Assembly (NCBI GenBank): GCA_029880065.1 | Contig: JAOUPD010000001.1 | Location: forward strand, 1 to 46,713 | From: Hadesarchaea archaeon | Lineage (GTDB): Archaea > Hadarchaeota > Hadarchaeia > Hadarchaeales > Hadarchaeaceae | Reading direction: 5' to 3' | DNA length: 46,713 bases | In this document: positions 8,983-19,083 of the stretch, piece by piece | Position numbering within the stretch: the stretch's first letter is position 1 | Layout: each line of letters begins with the position of its first letter | Made by a program: the position numbers and the translations under genes | The notes under the pieces: model-generated | Told to the model about the DNA's origin: nothing | Databases searched by the model: none | Seen by the model: only the letters and a program-made list of their open reading frames with translations

Positions 8983-9318
8983 ATGGGCGAGCTCACCCGC
9001 AAAGGATTCCGGAAGAGATACCCGAACCTAGCTGAAGAGTTGGGTGGGGTTGGAACAGTCGAAATTCAAGCTGTTCGAACTAGTGCAAAAGAGGCTGAGA
9101 AGGCATCACACAGCTTGCATGGTTACGAGCCAACTGCCGTCGATTTCATCCGACGCTGCGAAAACGATGCCCAAGCGCTTGAGATAATAAACTTCCTTGA
9201 GAAGAACGGAAAAATCGAGCCTGATTATGCACGGCATTTGCGCGCCCAGTTGACCGAGCGTGGACTACAGAGCTTCGGCAAGCGAAGGAAGTCCGGCTGC
9301 TACTGGTCCAGCGAGTAG
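8983..9318 (+). CDS. Small archaeal protein resembling DUF2095
   Basis: 111-residue basic protein opening MGELTRKGFRKRYPNLAEEL and ending in LRAQLTERGLQSFGKRRKSGCYW. A FRxxYPNL start and an LRxQLxxxGLxSFGxRKxxGYY-like end are the pattern I associate with the archaeal family DUF2095; this is from memory, not a search. No function is known. The start at 8983 is chosen because the upstream extension overlaps the GlmU-like gene. Eight bases separate it from the downstream GTPase gene, so the two are probably co-transcribed. Confidence 0.7.
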   Translation: MGELTRKGFRKRYPNLAEELGGVGTVEIQAVRTSAKEAEKASHSLHGYEPTAVDFIRRCENDAQALEIINFLEKNGKIEPDYARHLRAQLTERGLQSFGKRRKSGCYWSSE

Positions 9319-9326
9319 GGTTAAGC

Positions 9327-10529
9327 ATGCTTGAATTGGGTCTCGTAGGTAAACCAAATACAGGCAAGACCACCTTTTTCAACGCCGCAACGCTTGCGGA
9401 TGCTCCAGTGGCAGGTTACCCCTTTACAACAATCGATGCTAATGTCGGCGTCACCTACGTGCGAAGCCCATGCCCCTGCCGCGAGTTCAAGGTGACCTGT
9501 ACCCCCAAAAATTCGAAGTGCGTTGATGGGGTCCGGTACGTGCCCATCCGGATGATCGATGTCGCTGGCTTGGTAGAGGGGGCTTACATGGGGCGGGGCT
9601 TGGGCAATCGCTTCCTCGACAACCTTCGGATGGCAGCCGCATTAGTCCACATTATCGACGCAGCCGGAGCAACCGACGCTGAGGGCAAACCCTGCCCACC
9701 AAGTACCCACGATCCCGTTCAAGACATAGATTTCCTCGAAGTCGAGATCGCGGCATGGCTGCGGAGCCTGCTCGTGAAAGATTGGCCGAAGTTCGCGCGC
9801 AGGACGAAGTACGAGGAGCTCGATTTGGTTAAGGAGATAGCCGAGCGCCTGAGCGGGCTAGGTATAAAAGAAAATCATATTGCCCAAGCATTTCGGCAGA
9901 CAAGCGTGGATCGTTCGAACCCAGAAAAATGGACGGATGATGATTTGCTCCGATTCGTGGCAGAAGTTCGGAAAGCGAGTAAGCCCATTGTGATCGCCGC
10001 GAACAAAGCCGATGTTCCGGCGGCCGAGCTGAATATCGAGCGTTTGCGCCAGCGGGGGTACATCGTGGTCCCGACTTGCTCCGAAGCCGAGCTCATTCTG
10101 CGGCGCGGGAGCGAGAAGGGGTTTATGCGCTACGAGCCGGGCGACGAAGATTTCGAGATTCTCAAGCCTGAGGAGCTGAACGAGCAGCAGAAAAAGGCGA
10201 TCGAGATGACCCGTGCGCTGTTGAAAAAGTGGGGTTCGACGGGCGTCCAACAGGTAGTAGATAAGGCAATCTATGAACTGCTAAATCTAATCGTGGTTTA
10301 CCCCGTCGACGATGAGCACAAGCTCACGGACAAGAAAGGCAACGTGCTTCCTGACGCATACCTTGTTCCGAAAGGTACTAAGGCCCGCGAGTTTGCCTAC
10401 ATAATCCACACCGACCTCGGGAAGTCTTTCATTCACGCGATAGACGCTCGGACAAAGCGAAGACTGGGTGAGGATTACGAGCTCAAGGAGAGGGATGTGA
10501 TTAGGATAGTCGCGGCGAAGGGAAGGTGA
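9327..10529 (+). CDS. YchF/OLA1-type translation-associated GTPase/ATPase
   Basis: 400-residue Obg-superfamily P-loop protein. G1 is GKPNTGKTTF (about 9-18), the switch region APVAGYPFTTIDANVG follows, G3 is DVAGL and G4 is NKAD. A helical insert is followed by a C-terminal TGS domain (about 315-400: YPVDDEHKLTDKKG to ERDVIRIVAAKGR). A CPCREFKVTCTPKNSKC cysteine cluster after the G2 region is typical of the archaeal branch. These proteins bind ribosomes or tRNA. It is flanked by, and co-directional with, a DUF2095-like gene and a radical SAM gene. Confidence 0.92.
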   Translation: MLELGLVGKPNTGKTTFFNAATLADAPVAGYPFTTIDANVGVTYVRSPCPCREFKVTCTPKNSKCVDGVRYVPIRMIDVAGLVEGAYMGRGLGNRFLDNLRMAAALVHIIDAAGATDAEGKPCPPSTHDPVQDIDFLEVEIAAWLRSLLVKDWPKFARRTKYEELDLVKEIAERLSGLGIKENHIAQAFRQTSVDRSNPEKWTDDDLLRFVAEVRKASKPIVIAANKADVPAAELNIERLRQRGYIVVPTCSEAELILRRGSEKGFMRYEPGDEDFEILKPEELNEQQKKAIEMTRALLKKWGSTGVQQVVDKAIYELLNLIVVYPVDDEHKLTDKKGNVLPDAYLVPKGTKAREFAYIIHTDLGKSFIHAIDARTKRRLGEDYELKERDVIRIVAAKGR

Positions 10530-10533
10530 GCCG

Positions 10534-11961
10534 TTGAAAGTCGTCCTCATCAATCCAAACACCGGACGAGCCGAGCGTATAGAGAACGAAGCGGCATGGC
10601 CCCCGCTTGGCTTGCTCTATCTGGGGGCGGTGCTAAAAAAATCCGAACACGAAGTCAAAGTCATCGATAACGCACGAATCCAGCTGCCGGTCGAAAAAAT
10701 CGTCGAACGGGTGAAACGGGAGAATCCGGGAGTGCTTGGAGTAAGTACTCTCACTCCAACCTTCAAGCAGGGCATAAAAATAGCGAGCGCCATCAAGGCT
10801 GAACTCCCAGATTTAAAAATAATTTTAGGAAACTATCACGCCACTTTTACCTATAAGAGACTACTAACAAAGTACCCCTTCGTTGACTACGTCGTGCTAG
10901 GCGAGGGCGAGCAAATCTTTTTGGAACTCGTCAACGCTTTGGAGAAAAACGAAGGGACAAAGAAAATAAAAGGAATAGCTTTCAGGCACGATGGTAGGGT
11001 GGTCAAAACGCCACCGAGACAATTTATCCAAAATCTCGACGAGCTCCCACTCCCTGACCGAACGCTATTGGAGCAGGAGTATCACTCCGAGGTGGTTGGG
11101 ATGCTGGGTAGTAGCGGAAAGTTCACCACCGTGTTGACATCAAGAGGCTGTCCCTACAACTGCAGATATTGCGCTTGCTCGGCCTTCTCCTTGCGAAAAG
11201 CCAGGTTCAGATCCCCAGAAGCCGTGGTAGCTGAGATGGGGCTGTTGCAGATGGAGGGTTACGAGGAAGTTGGATTCGTTGATGACAATTTGCTCTTGGA
11301 CCAACATAGGATGGAAAAAATTTGTGACCTGTTGAAGGAGAATGGAATTAAGCTCACCCTTTGGGCGGAGGGGCGGGTTGATCAAGCATCACGCGAGGTG
11401 CTGCGCAAGTTCGCGCGCGTTGGCTGCAAGACGATTTATTTCGGAGTGGAGAGTGGCAACCAGAAAGTCTTGAACTATTACGGGAAAAATATCTCGCCGG
11501 AGCTCAGCCGAAAAGCCATGCGTAACTGTAAGGATGCGGGCATCGAGAACATCATAGGCTCCTTTATCGTGGGCGCCCCAATCGAAACTAGGGAAGATGT
11601 ACAGCGAACCTTAGATTTCGCCCTAAACTTGAGAGGTATGGACTTCCCACAGATGAATGTCCTCATGCTCTCACCAGGAATGGATCTATGGGACACGGCG
11701 GTGCGTGAGGGGCACCTTGATGAAGAGAAGTATTGGGAGGATGCAGTTACCGCTATCAATGTTTTTCCGTCCCATTTGAAAGAAGAGGAACTCAGCAGGA
11801 TGATTGACCGCTTCTACTCAAAGTTCATCAAGCGGCCGACTTTCTGGATTCCGCAAATCCTGAAGACCGTGCAAAGCAAGTACCGCATGAAAATTCTTTT
11901 GGCTAACCTCAAGTCCAGAACTAGTTTTAGGGAGACTGTCCGACAACTCACCGGCGGATGA
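10534..11961 (+). CDS. B12-binding-domain radical SAM protein, function unknown
   Basis: 475 residues. Residues about 1-135 form a cobalamin-binding-like Rossmann domain (PPLGLLYLGAVLKK, GVSTLTPTFKQG, LGNYHATF, VDYVVLGEGE). The radical SAM core follows, with the 4Fe-4S motif RGCPYNCRYC (Cys about 206, 210, 213) and FVDDNL and GVESGNQKVL strands. The usual DxHxxG cobalamin-ligand motif is not visible, so cofactor use is uncertain. The start is a TTG at 10534, four bases after the GTPase stop with GGTGA upstream, so it is translationally close to the GTPase. Such proteins methylate or rearrange unreactive carbons in lipids, cofactors or tRNA; the substrate here is unknown. Confidence 0.85.
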   Translation: MKVVLINPNTGRAERIENEAAWPPLGLLYLGAVLKKSEHEVKVIDNARIQLPVEKIVERVKRENPGVLGVSTLTPTFKQGIKIASAIKAELPDLKIILGNYHATFTYKRLLTKYPFVDYVVLGEGEQIFLELVNALEKNEGTKKIKGIAFRHDGRVVKTPPRQFIQNLDELPLPDRTLLEQEYHSEVVGMLGSSGKFTTVLTSRGCPYNCRYCACSAFSLRKARFRSPEAVVAEMGLLQMEGYEEVGFVDDNLLLDQHRMEKICDLLKENGIKLTLWAEGRVDQASREVLRKFARVGCKTIYFGVESGNQKVLNYYGKNISPELSRKAMRNCKDAGIENIIGSFIVGAPIETREDVQRTLDFALNLRGMDFPQMNVLMLSPGMDLWDTAVREGHLDEEKYWEDAVTAINVFPSHLKEEELSRMIDRFYSKFIKRPTFWIPQILKTVQSKYRMKILLANLKSRTSFRETVRQLTGG

Positions 11962-12024
11962 AACAACCCGCGCAGATATAAGTCAGTTTCGCTTAATTTC
12001 TTCGAGCATATGGGAGGAAGTGGT

Positions 12025-12936
12025 ATGGCGAAAATCTTAGTTACGGATCCCATCCACGAAGATGGTCTTAAGGCGCTGCGTGAGTTCGCGGAGGTTGAGG
12101 TTGCCACTAGCCTGAAGCCGGCCGATTTGCTCGAGAAAGTTAAGGAGTACGAAGTGCTGGTGGTGCGAAGCGCGACGAAAGTAACGAAGGATGTAATCGA
12201 TGCAGGTAAACAGCTCGGGATAATCGCACGAGCAGGGGTAGGGCTTGACAACGTAGATGTCAAAGCCGCCGAAAAGCGAGGGATTAAGGTACTCAACTCT
12301 CCAGAAGCTCCAACCATCGCGGTCGCGGAACTCGTGCTCGGACACATGTTGTCATTTGCAAGGCATCTCCCGCGTGCGGACTCAAGCACTAAAGCGGGAC
12401 GATGGGAGAAGTCTCAACTCATGGGTACCGAATTAAGGGGTAAAACGCTTGGCATAGTAGGCACAGGGAAAATAGGCAGGGCGGTGGGCTACAGGGCAAA
12501 GGCATTTCTGATGGAGTTGCTCCTATATGACGTTGCCAAAAACCAGGAGTTCGCCGAGCGGACGGGAGCGAAGTACGTCGATTTAAACACGTTGTTTCAA
12601 GAATCGGATTTCGTTACCCTACACGTACCACTGATGCCTGAGGCCAAACATATGGTCGGAAAACGTGAACTCGAACTCATGAAACCGACCGCAGTGTTGA
12701 TAAACACCTCGCGTGGCGGAATCGTCGATGAAGCGGCGCTGATTGAAGCGTTGAAGGACAAAAAAATTGCGGGGGCTTGCTTGGATGTCTACGGGCAGGA
12801 GCCGCCCAGTGATAGCCCATTGCTCGAGCTGCCAAACGTCTTGCTCACGCCACACCTCGGAGCTTCAACGCGCGAGGCGCAGCGAGATGCAGCGATGATT
12901 ATAGCCCAGAAGATAAAAGATACACTTGTTCAGTAG
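12025..12936 (+). CDS. serA: D-3-phosphoglycerate dehydrogenase, short form
   Basis: 303-residue D-isomer-specific 2-hydroxyacid dehydrogenase. The substrate domain opens [20 protein letters not shown] and has [11 protein letters not shown]. The NAD-binding domain has [17 protein letters not shown]. Catalytic Arg lies in [10 protein letters not shown], Glu in YGQEPP, and His in LTPHLGAST. It is the short form, ending without the ASB and ACT regulatory domains, so feedback by serine through ACT is not expected. The ATG at 12025 is chosen because GGGAGG ends 7 nt upstream. PGDH is the most likely role; glyoxylate or hydroxypyruvate reduction cannot be excluded. Confidence 0.87.
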   Translation: MAKILVTDPIHEDGLKALREFAEVEVATSLKPADLLEKVKEYEVLVVRSATKVTKDVIDAGKQLGIIARAGVGLDNVDVKAAEKRGIKVLNSPEAPTIAVAELVLGHMLSFARHLPRADSSTKAGRWEKSQLMGTELRGKTLGIVGTGKIGRAVGYRAKAFLMELLLYDVAKNQEFAERTGAKYVDLNTLFQESDFVTLHVPLMPEAKHMVGKRELELMKPTAVLINTSRGGIVDEAALIEALKDKKIAGACLDVYGQEPPSDSPLLELPNVLLTPHLGASTREAQRDAAMIIAQKIKDTLVQ

Positions 12937-12946
12937 GGGTATCATA

Positions 12947-13504
12947 ATGTACAGGTATTTGAGAAATGGATCGGCAGAATTGAGCAAACTCATGCGCAGC
13001 CGAATGCGCGAGTGGCGGCGCGGACCAGCGATAGTGCGTGTCGAGCACCCAACTAGGCTAAATCGAGCTCGCGCGCTGGGATACAAGGCGAAGCAAGGCG
13101 TCATCGTCGTTCGGGCTCGGGTGCGGAAAGGCGGTAGACGCAAGGTGCGGCCACGACATGGGCGCCGACCAAAGCGCATGGGAATTCGTAAGCTCGTCCC
13201 CAAGAAGAGCATCCAGCTGATTGCAGAGGAGCGAGCGGCCCGGAAGTACCCTAATTTAGAGGTTCTGAACTCCTACCCGCTCGGCCCCGACGGCACCCAC
13301 GAGTATTTTGAGGTTATCATGCTCGACCCGAACCACCCTGCGATCCTGAGCGATTCTCAACTCAGATGGGTGGCCGAGAAAGCGCATCGTGGGCGAGTTT
13401 ACAGGGGTTTGACGAGAGCCGGGCGAAAGGCGCGTGGGCTGCTCCGCAAGGGCAAGGGTGCAGAGAAAGTCAGGCCGAGCGTTCGGGCCCGCCGGCGTGG
13501 CTGA
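12947..13504 (+). CDS. rpl15e: 50S ribosomal protein eL15
   Basis: 185 residues, very basic, starting [23 protein letters not shown]. It contains the conserved [26 protein letters not shown] and GRRPKRMG stretches. An upstream in-frame extension would overlap serA, so the ATG at 12947, preceded by AGGGGT, is used. It is followed 11 bp later by the COG1325 gene, a neighbourhood common in archaea. Confidence 0.97.
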   Translation: MYRYLRNGSAELSKLMRSRMREWRRGPAIVRVEHPTRLNRARALGYKAKQGVIVVRARVRKGGRRKVRPRHGRRPKRMGIRKLVPKKSIQLIAEERAARKYPNLEVLNSYPLGPDGTHEYFEVIMLDPNHPAILSDSQLRWVAEKAHRGRVYRGLTRAGRKARGLLRKGKGAEKVRPSVRARRRG

Positions 13505-13515
13505 AGTGATTGGGA

Positions 13516-13953
13516 ATGGGATTTCCGCTCAGGAGCGCGGTTGTTAGCACATTCGCGCATGCCACCGAGGCCGAAGAACGAGTTTTAGATGCCCTTAGGA
13601 TTTTGTTGCCCGAAGAGATTGAAATCCGCCGATTGAGGCTTAAAGGCCACCATGGCAACCCCATCGTGAGCCTCGAGGCGCGGATTGAGCGCAAGGAGAC
13701 TCGAGAGCTCTGGCAAAGAATCCTAAACAAGCTACGCAGAGGAGAGTTCGAAAAAATTGCTATGGTCGCACCGGGCAGAATCGATAAGACATGCCATCTA
13801 CACCTAAGGTTCGATAAACAGCTGGCCTATGCAGGGGGGCTCGCGCTGACCGAGGGTGGCGATGTTATCCACCTCAGACTGAAAGTTGCGGCTTACCCTG
13901 CCAAACGAAAAGTCGCGGTTGACTTAGTCAAGAAATTTTTGCAGACAAAATAA
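13516..13953 (+). CDS. COG1325-type RNA-binding protein (putative exosome-associated)
   Basis: 145 residues of the small archaeal RNA-binding family often annotated as an exosome-associated subunit (COG1325, DUF54). It opens with AVVSTFAHATEAEERVLDALR, has the conserved LKGHHGNPI, and ends with FDKQLAYAGGLALTEGGDVIHLRLKVAAYP. It follows eL15 in the same orientation, as in other archaea. The ATG at 13516 is preferred over an in-frame TTG at 13510. The biochemical role is known only by family association. Confidence 0.82.
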   Translation: MGFPLRSAVVSTFAHATEAEERVLDALRILLPEEIEIRRLRLKGHHGNPIVSLEARIERKETRELWQRILNKLRRGEFEKIAMVAPGRIDKTCHLHLRFDKQLAYAGGLALTEGGDVIHLRLKVAAYPAKRKVAVDLVKKFLQTK

Positions 13954-14035
13954 CTCACAAATTTTTAAAAACGAATCTATCCAAGGTAATATGTAGGCAA
14001 AAGAGATGCCTGTACTTAGATTGCAAACACGTTGA

Positions 14036-15073
<1,038 letters not shown>

Positions 15074-15119
15074 CTACCGCTAAACCAAGCAAAAAATGCC
15101 AAAGTCCAGAGTAATGAAT

Positions 15120-15338
15120 TCACTCTGTAACGACTTCAGCTGTCGCAAATCTTTGTCGCACTGCAGTTATGCGAACCTTTACCTCATCACCGGGATTCGT
15201 GCCGGGTACGAAGACCACGAAGCCTTGAATGCGGGCGATTCCATCTCCGCTTTTGCCCTTCGACTCAATCTTCACGTCTTGAATGTCGCCAACGTTCACC
15301 GGAGCAGGTGGTCCTCCTCGCTCTCTAGGTCTGTACAC
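15120..15338 (-). CDS. TRAM-domain RNA-binding protein
   Basis: 72-residue single TRAM domain: [47 protein letters not shown]. Stand-alone TRAM proteins are abundant in archaea and act as RNA chaperones, with cold-shock-like roles in methanogens. GTG at 15338 is the chosen start: GGAG lies 9 nt upstream and the result has the usual length. A TTG at 15347 abuts the SD and is less likely. It has its own TATA-like box and is not obviously in an operon. Confidence 0.85.
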   Translation of the reverse strand: MYRPRERGGPPAPVNVGDIQDVKIESKGKSGDGIARIQGFVVFVPGTNPGDEVKVRITAVRQRFATAEVVTE

Positions 15339-15380
15339 TCTTTTCAACTCCTTTTTTATTGAAGGAAATATCAGCAACCG

Positions 15381-15391
15381 TGCTTTTAAAG
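15381..15391 (-). promoter_or_regulatory. TATA-like element for the TRAM gene
   Basis: On the minus strand a CTTTAAAAGC box lies about 45 nt upstream of the GTG start. A start site some 25 nt downstream would leave a leader of about 20 nt holding AAGGAG. Confidence 0.4.
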
Positions 15392-15423
15392 GTTTACTTA
15401 TTATTGAATTTTTCACCGATTTA

Positions 15424-16242
15424 TTATGGCTTAACAACTCTAACCGTAGCCAAGAGAAGGATGACACCTAACAAAGCTTTCAAAAACACCTCGCTCGCGC
15501 CAACAATCATGGCCGCGCCCACATAAGCGCCGATGATGGATGGCACCCCCATCGCAATGCAGGTATAAACAACGTATCGACTCACGTGCCCCATTCGCTT
15601 GTGCTTAAACGCCCCGGTGCCGACCGCGGATATGGAAACCGCTAGGCTCACGGTCCCCGCGCTCTTGATGCCCAAACCGAAAAGATAAATCAGCGGTGGA
15701 ATCCGGAGCTCGCCTCCAGCGACACCTAGTGACCCGCATGCAACCCCGATCAACAGGCCAAGTACCGCACCAAAAATCAACATATCTAGAGGATAACCAA
15801 CGACTGGACCGCCCGCGGGCTCAAGCACGAATGCACCATGAATCATTTTCACCCCGAGCACAAGGAGGAGGATACCAACCGCGTATTTTAAGTATTTTTC
15901 ATTTACCTTGCCCGTGAGCGCTGCTCCTGCATAGGCCCCAAAAACCGATCCGATGCTCATGGAAACGATCAAGCCTATGGTCCCCGACTCAAACACCCCC
16001 ATCATCAAACGCTTCGCGAGCCCAACCGTGACAGTCAGGATTCCTACCAGCAGATTTGCCGCTGCGGCGATTGCTACTGGAAAACCGAGAAAGCAAATCA
16101 ACACCGGAAGCCTGAATTCCCCACCGCCGACCCCGAGTAAACCAGCGGCCAAACCGGTGAGAAGACCAAAGAAAGACGCAATGAAAAGCTTAATGAGGAT
16201 CGGAGCAGGCGTGGTTACCATAGTGTTTCTTTTCGCCGACAT
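15424..16242 (-). CDS. TauE/SafE (TSUP) family membrane transporter
   Basis: 272-residue polytopic membrane protein with the two-repeat TSUP layout: [22 protein letters not shown] near the N-terminus, and [24 protein letters not shown] in the second half, about 140 residues later. The family exports or imports sulfite, organosulfonates, or other anions; the substrate is not readable from sequence. The ATG at 16242 has GGTGA about 6 nt upstream. It is separate from the TRAM gene downstream (85-bp gap), and no sulfur-metabolism genes are adjacent. Confidence 0.9.
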   Translation of the reverse strand: MSAKRNTMVTTPAPILIKLFIASFFGLLTGLAAGLLGVGGGEFRLPVLICFLGFPVAIAAAANLLVGILTVTVGLAKRLMMGVFESGTIGLIVSMSIGSVFGAYAGAALTGKVNEKYLKYAVGILLLVLGVKMIHGAFVLEPAGGPVVGYPLDMLIFGAVLGLLIGVACGSLGVAGGELRIPPLIYLFGLGIKSAGTVSLAVSISAVGTGAFKHKRMGHVSRYVVYTCIAMGVPSIIGAYVGAAMIVGASEVFLKALLGVILLLATVRVVKP

Positions 16243-16391
16243 TTCTTCTCACCCGGACAGAATCCATAAAACACGATAGGTTAAAAATTTTACAAAATTA
16301 AACAAAGAAACTTAACACGGAAAAGGAATTTGGCTTTCATCACCCCCGTTGGCATTTTAAGCAGAAACATCAAACAATCAATGGCGAGCCA

Positions 16392-17696
16392 ATGTTTCTC
16401 AAGCGAATTTTCGGCAAGAAAAAAGCTCCTGAACCAATCCATCCAGAGAAGCTCTCCATCGATTCCTTAGGCGAGCGAGTAGACAAACTCAAGCAGGAAA
16501 AGCTCTCGGAGGCCCAATCCAAATTAAATGTCATGCTCGACAGACTATCCGAAGAGCGGGAAGCACTTTTAAAGGAATTGAAAACCTTTTCCGAGGCCGA
16601 ACCCACCGAAGAAGTTTATCCTGGGTTGCGCAAGACGGCGCTCGAGGCCCGAAGGCTCCTCACTGACAAGCTAACCCGCGCGGTCACTGATATCGAGCGG
16701 CGGGGGGAATTCTCGACCAACAACCTCGCGACACTAAGTGGCAAGTTGACGAAAATGGTGAACCTTACAACTGACGCACTCGCCACCCACAGCCGCTATG
16801 TCCAAGCATTATTCGGGTCTCACTTTAACGCGATTGAGTTACGCCTGCGACGGTTGCACGGGTTGGTCAGGGAGGTCAATGTTATAATCGAAGGAACCCT
16901 CCGAGAAATGCGCTCGCTAGACTCAATCTCCTCGAAAATCTCATCGCGAAAGGAGATCCTGAACCGAATTGAGGATATGCGGACTAATGCAAAATCATTG
17001 GAAAGTCAGGTTGTGGTTCTTGAGAAGTTGATTGAGAACGAGAACAATCAACTGGCGCGGCTCATCAACAGTGAGGAATTCAAGGGCTTGGACGCATCTA
17101 GGCGCGAGCTCGAACGAATTGAACGAGAGATAGCCCACGTGAAGGGCGCCGTATCGAGCGCGATTTCGGGGCTTAGCAGACCCCTCAGGAAAATGGAAAA
17201 GCTTGTGACAGCTGGCGAGTACCAAATGGACCGAGAGATGATAAAAGTCCTTGAACTTTGCATCGAAAATCCACTCGATGTACTTTCATCGGACGAAAAA
17301 ATCGCATCTACCAATGCACTGTTGCAAAAAATGATCGAACTTCTTGAGGAGGGAAAAATAAGTATGAGCGACCGTGAACGGAGTAAGCGAATTAAACTAG
17401 CTCGGGAACTTCTGGAGGAAAAAAAGCTCCTGAAACTCAAAGAGCGACTTACCCACCTCCAAGCCAATATAGAAGCCCAAAAACGCGCTCGTGAACAAAC
17501 ATCGCTTTTAAAACAAAAGGCGGAACTCGAAGAATCAATCGAAAAATATCGGACGGACCTAAAACGCGCACGAGCGACAATCGAGGAACTCCATCGTGAA
17601 TCGCAGAAGGCCGAGAAGGATATCGATAAAAATTTGGGCGAGACAGAAAAACTTGCAACTGAGGTTATCGGCGCAACGGTCGAACTCACTTCTTAA
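16392..17696 (+). CDS. Large coiled-coil protein of unknown function
   Basis: 434 residues. I do not recognise a family. A basic, amphipathic start ([15 protein letters not shown]) is followed by almost continuous charged helix. Clear heptad-rich segments lie at about 20-75, 155-250 and 320-430, with an E/K/R/L-dominated composition. No signal peptide or membrane helix is present. The shape (basic amphipathic tip plus long coiled coil) suggests a membrane-tethered scaffold or SMC-like/ESCRT-adjacent structural protein; this is inference only. It is monocistronic and converges on rps27ae, overlapping its end by 11 bp. Confidence 0.85.
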   Translation: MFLKRIFGKKKAPEPIHPEKLSIDSLGERVDKLKQEKLSEAQSKLNVMLDRLSEEREALLKELKTFSEAEPTEEVYPGLRKTALEARRLLTDKLTRAVTDIERRGEFSTNNLATLSGKLTKMVNLTTDALATHSRYVQALFGSHFNAIELRLRRLHGLVREVNVIIEGTLREMRSLDSISSKISSRKEILNRIEDMRTNAKSLESQVVVLEKLIENENNQLARLINSEEFKGLDASRRELERIEREIAHVKGAVSSAISGLSRPLRKMEKLVTAGEYQMDREMIKVLELCIENPLDVLSSDEKIASTNALLQKMIELLEEGKISMSDRERSKRIKLARELLEEKKLLKLKERLTHLQANIEAQKRAREQTSLLKQKAELEESIEKYRTDLKRARATIEELHRESQKAEKDIDKNLGETEKLATEVIGATVELTS

Positions 17697-17853
17697 AATC
17701 TGTATACCCGCACTTCCCGCACGCTAAGCGGTTTCCGTGGTCAGCCATGAAGACCCCCGGACCACAGCGCGGGCAAGTCAGGCGCAGACGCTCCAGCTTT
17801 TCACCCTCGAGCTTGTAGAATTTTGCCTTTGCGGCCTTAACCTTCTTTGCCAC
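17686..17853 (-). CDS. rps27ae: 30S ribosomal protein eS31 (S27Ae)
   Basis: 55-residue zinc-ribbon ribosomal protein. It has a basic start ([26 protein letters not shown]) and then two Cys pairs in CPRCGPG and CGKCGY, spaced as in archaeal S27Ae. Translation starts at a GTG at 17853, with AAGGAGG 9 nt upstream inside the end of rps24e, so the two genes overlap by 17 bp. The rps24e-rps27ae pair is a standard archaeal order. Confidence 0.92.
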   Translation of the reverse strand: MAKKVKAAKAKFYKLEGEKLERLRLTCPRCGPGVFMADHGNRLACGKCGYTDFKK

Positions 17854-18295
17854 CTTTGTCTGCCTCCTTCGATGGTTTTTCCTTAGCCTCGACTTTTTCT
17901 TCTTCCGGCTTCTCTTTCGGCTTTTCCACTTTCTCTTCCTTCGGCTTCTCGGGTTTTGCCGTCATTTCCTTTTTGGGTTTCTCGACTTTCTCGGGGGGTT
18001 TCTCAGGCTTAGCTTCCTTTGGCATGCCCCGCTGAAGCAAAAATTTTGGCTCGAGCCCTTCGAGTTGTTCGCGGGAGCTGTAGGCGCGAGCGATCCCAGA
18101 GGCCATCTGGCGACCGTGGGTGCTCGCCAGCTTCTCGATAACGATGAGTTCCGCCGCGACGCCCAACTGGCTCGCGAGCTGGGCACGCACGTCCAAACGC
18201 TTTGGGGTTGGCTCCCCCGCGTGATCAGCTTTAAATTTTACTTCGGTGCGCTTGAAGAGCTGGTTCTCCGTCTTCTCGATTATCTCGACCTTCAT
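17837..18295 (-). CDS. rps24e: 30S ribosomal protein eS24 with long charged C-terminal tail
   Basis: 152 residues. The first 95 or so are a normal eS24: [21 protein letters not shown], then [16 protein letters not shown], then [16 protein letters not shown]. The remaining roughly 55 residues are a low-complexity tail of alternating K, E and P ([18 protein letters not shown] units repeated several times). Archaeal eS24 is usually about 100 residues, so the tail is an extension. The ATG at 18295 has AAAGGGGT upstream; an in-frame ATG at 18310 is less likely. It lies 94 bp downstream of the dephospho-CoA kinase gene. Confidence 0.94.
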   Translation of the reverse strand: MKVEIIEKTENQLFKRTEVKFKADHAGEPTPKRLDVRAQLASQLGVAAELIVIEKLASTHGRQMASGIARAYSSREQLEGLEPKFLLQRGMPKEAKPEKPPEKVEKPKKEMTAKPEKPKEEKVEKPKEKPEEEKVEAKEKPSKEADKGGKEG

Positions 18296-18389
18296 ATTGA
18301 CCCCTTTCATCTCTAGCGAAGCCCAATTAAACCTTAGCCCCCGTTAATCGGTCTCCACTTTTTGAGATTATGTAATAATTGTTTAAAAA

Positions 18390-18896
18390 TTACCCACCAG
18401 TTTTGAATTGCTCTAGCAGCATTTTGAATTCGCGACGCTTGGGCTCGGTGACTTCGACGATTACAATCCCCTCGTCTGGCTGCCCATAAACGACAACCGA
18501 CCCTGGTGGGGCGGAGAGCACGGCTGGTAGGGTGGCGAGGTCTTCCTCCCCATCGACGATAATCTTTAGGGGGGGCTTTGCCTCATCGAGGGCTGTGCGC
18601 AATTCTTGAGTTATCGTCCCCGCGGGGTTTTTTACACGAACTATTTTTACATCGAACGAATCGATCGTTCGCCTTATTTTTTTATCAACCGGAGACCGCA
18701 TCACGAGGAAATCGACCACGGCCACATCCAGCATCAGGCCAGCTTCGATCAAATCCGCGGTAACGATATCACCGACTGCGATCAGCCTAGTCGGGCGAAG
18801 CTGCCGCAGGCGTTCAATCGCGGTTGTAACGCTAGAGAAAAGTTGACCAAGTGGACGCTTCAAAAGTGGCCGTACTTCATCGGGTAGCTCTAACAC
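18390..18896 (-). CDS. GTP-dependent dephospho-CoA kinase (DUF359)
   Basis: 168 residues of the archaeal DUF359 family, shown in Thermococcus to phosphorylate dephospho-CoA with GTP, the last step of CoA synthesis. The family pattern is clear: LIAVGDIVTADLIEAG, DFLVMRSPVDKK, NPAGTIT, DGEEDLATLPA and GSVVVYGQPDEGIVIVEVT. It starts with GTG at 18896, one base after the spt4 stop, consistent with tight coupling. This position between spt4 and rps24e is conserved in many archaea. Confidence 0.92.
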   Translation of the reverse strand: MLELPDEVRPLLKRPLGQLFSSVTTAIERLRQLRPTRLIAVGDIVTADLIEAGLMLDVAVVDFLVMRSPVDKKIRRTIDSFDVKIVRVKNPAGTITQELRTALDEAKPPLKIIVDGEEDLATLPAVLSAPPGSVVVYGQPDEGIVIVEVTEPKRREFKMLLEQFKTGG

Positions 18897-18897
18897 C

Positions 18898-19083
18898 TTA
18901 CCGAACCCTCAGCGCATACTTCCCAGGCTGGGTGATTCTCAATCGCTTGGCGATCTCGGAGTTCTCTGGATCGAGCACGACGATGTATCCCGACCAGTCT
19001 TCCGAGAGCGATGCCCCCTTGCAAACCGGGCAGGTATTCCCCCCGGTGATGAAGTTACAATTGCGGCAAGCCTTTTCGGTCAA
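18898..19083 (-). CDS. spt4: Transcription elongation factor Spt4 (RpoE'')
   Basis: 61 residues with a zinc finger from two Cys pairs (CRNC and CPVC), followed by LSEDWSGYIVVLDPENSEIAKRLRITQPGKYALRV, the typical archaeal Spt4 body. It pairs with Spt5 on RNA polymerase. Its ATG overlaps the rpo7 stop by four bases (ATGA), indicating translational coupling. Confidence 0.95.
   Translation of the reverse strand: MTEKACRNCNFITGGNTCPVCKGASLSEDWSGYIVVLDPENSEIAKRLRITQPGKYALRVR

Noticed and set aside
17048..17689. 213-codon minus-strand frame, very Ser/Arg/Phe-rich
   Set aside because: Reverse-complement shadow of the coiled-coil gene; composition mirrors GAA/GAG codons read backwards.
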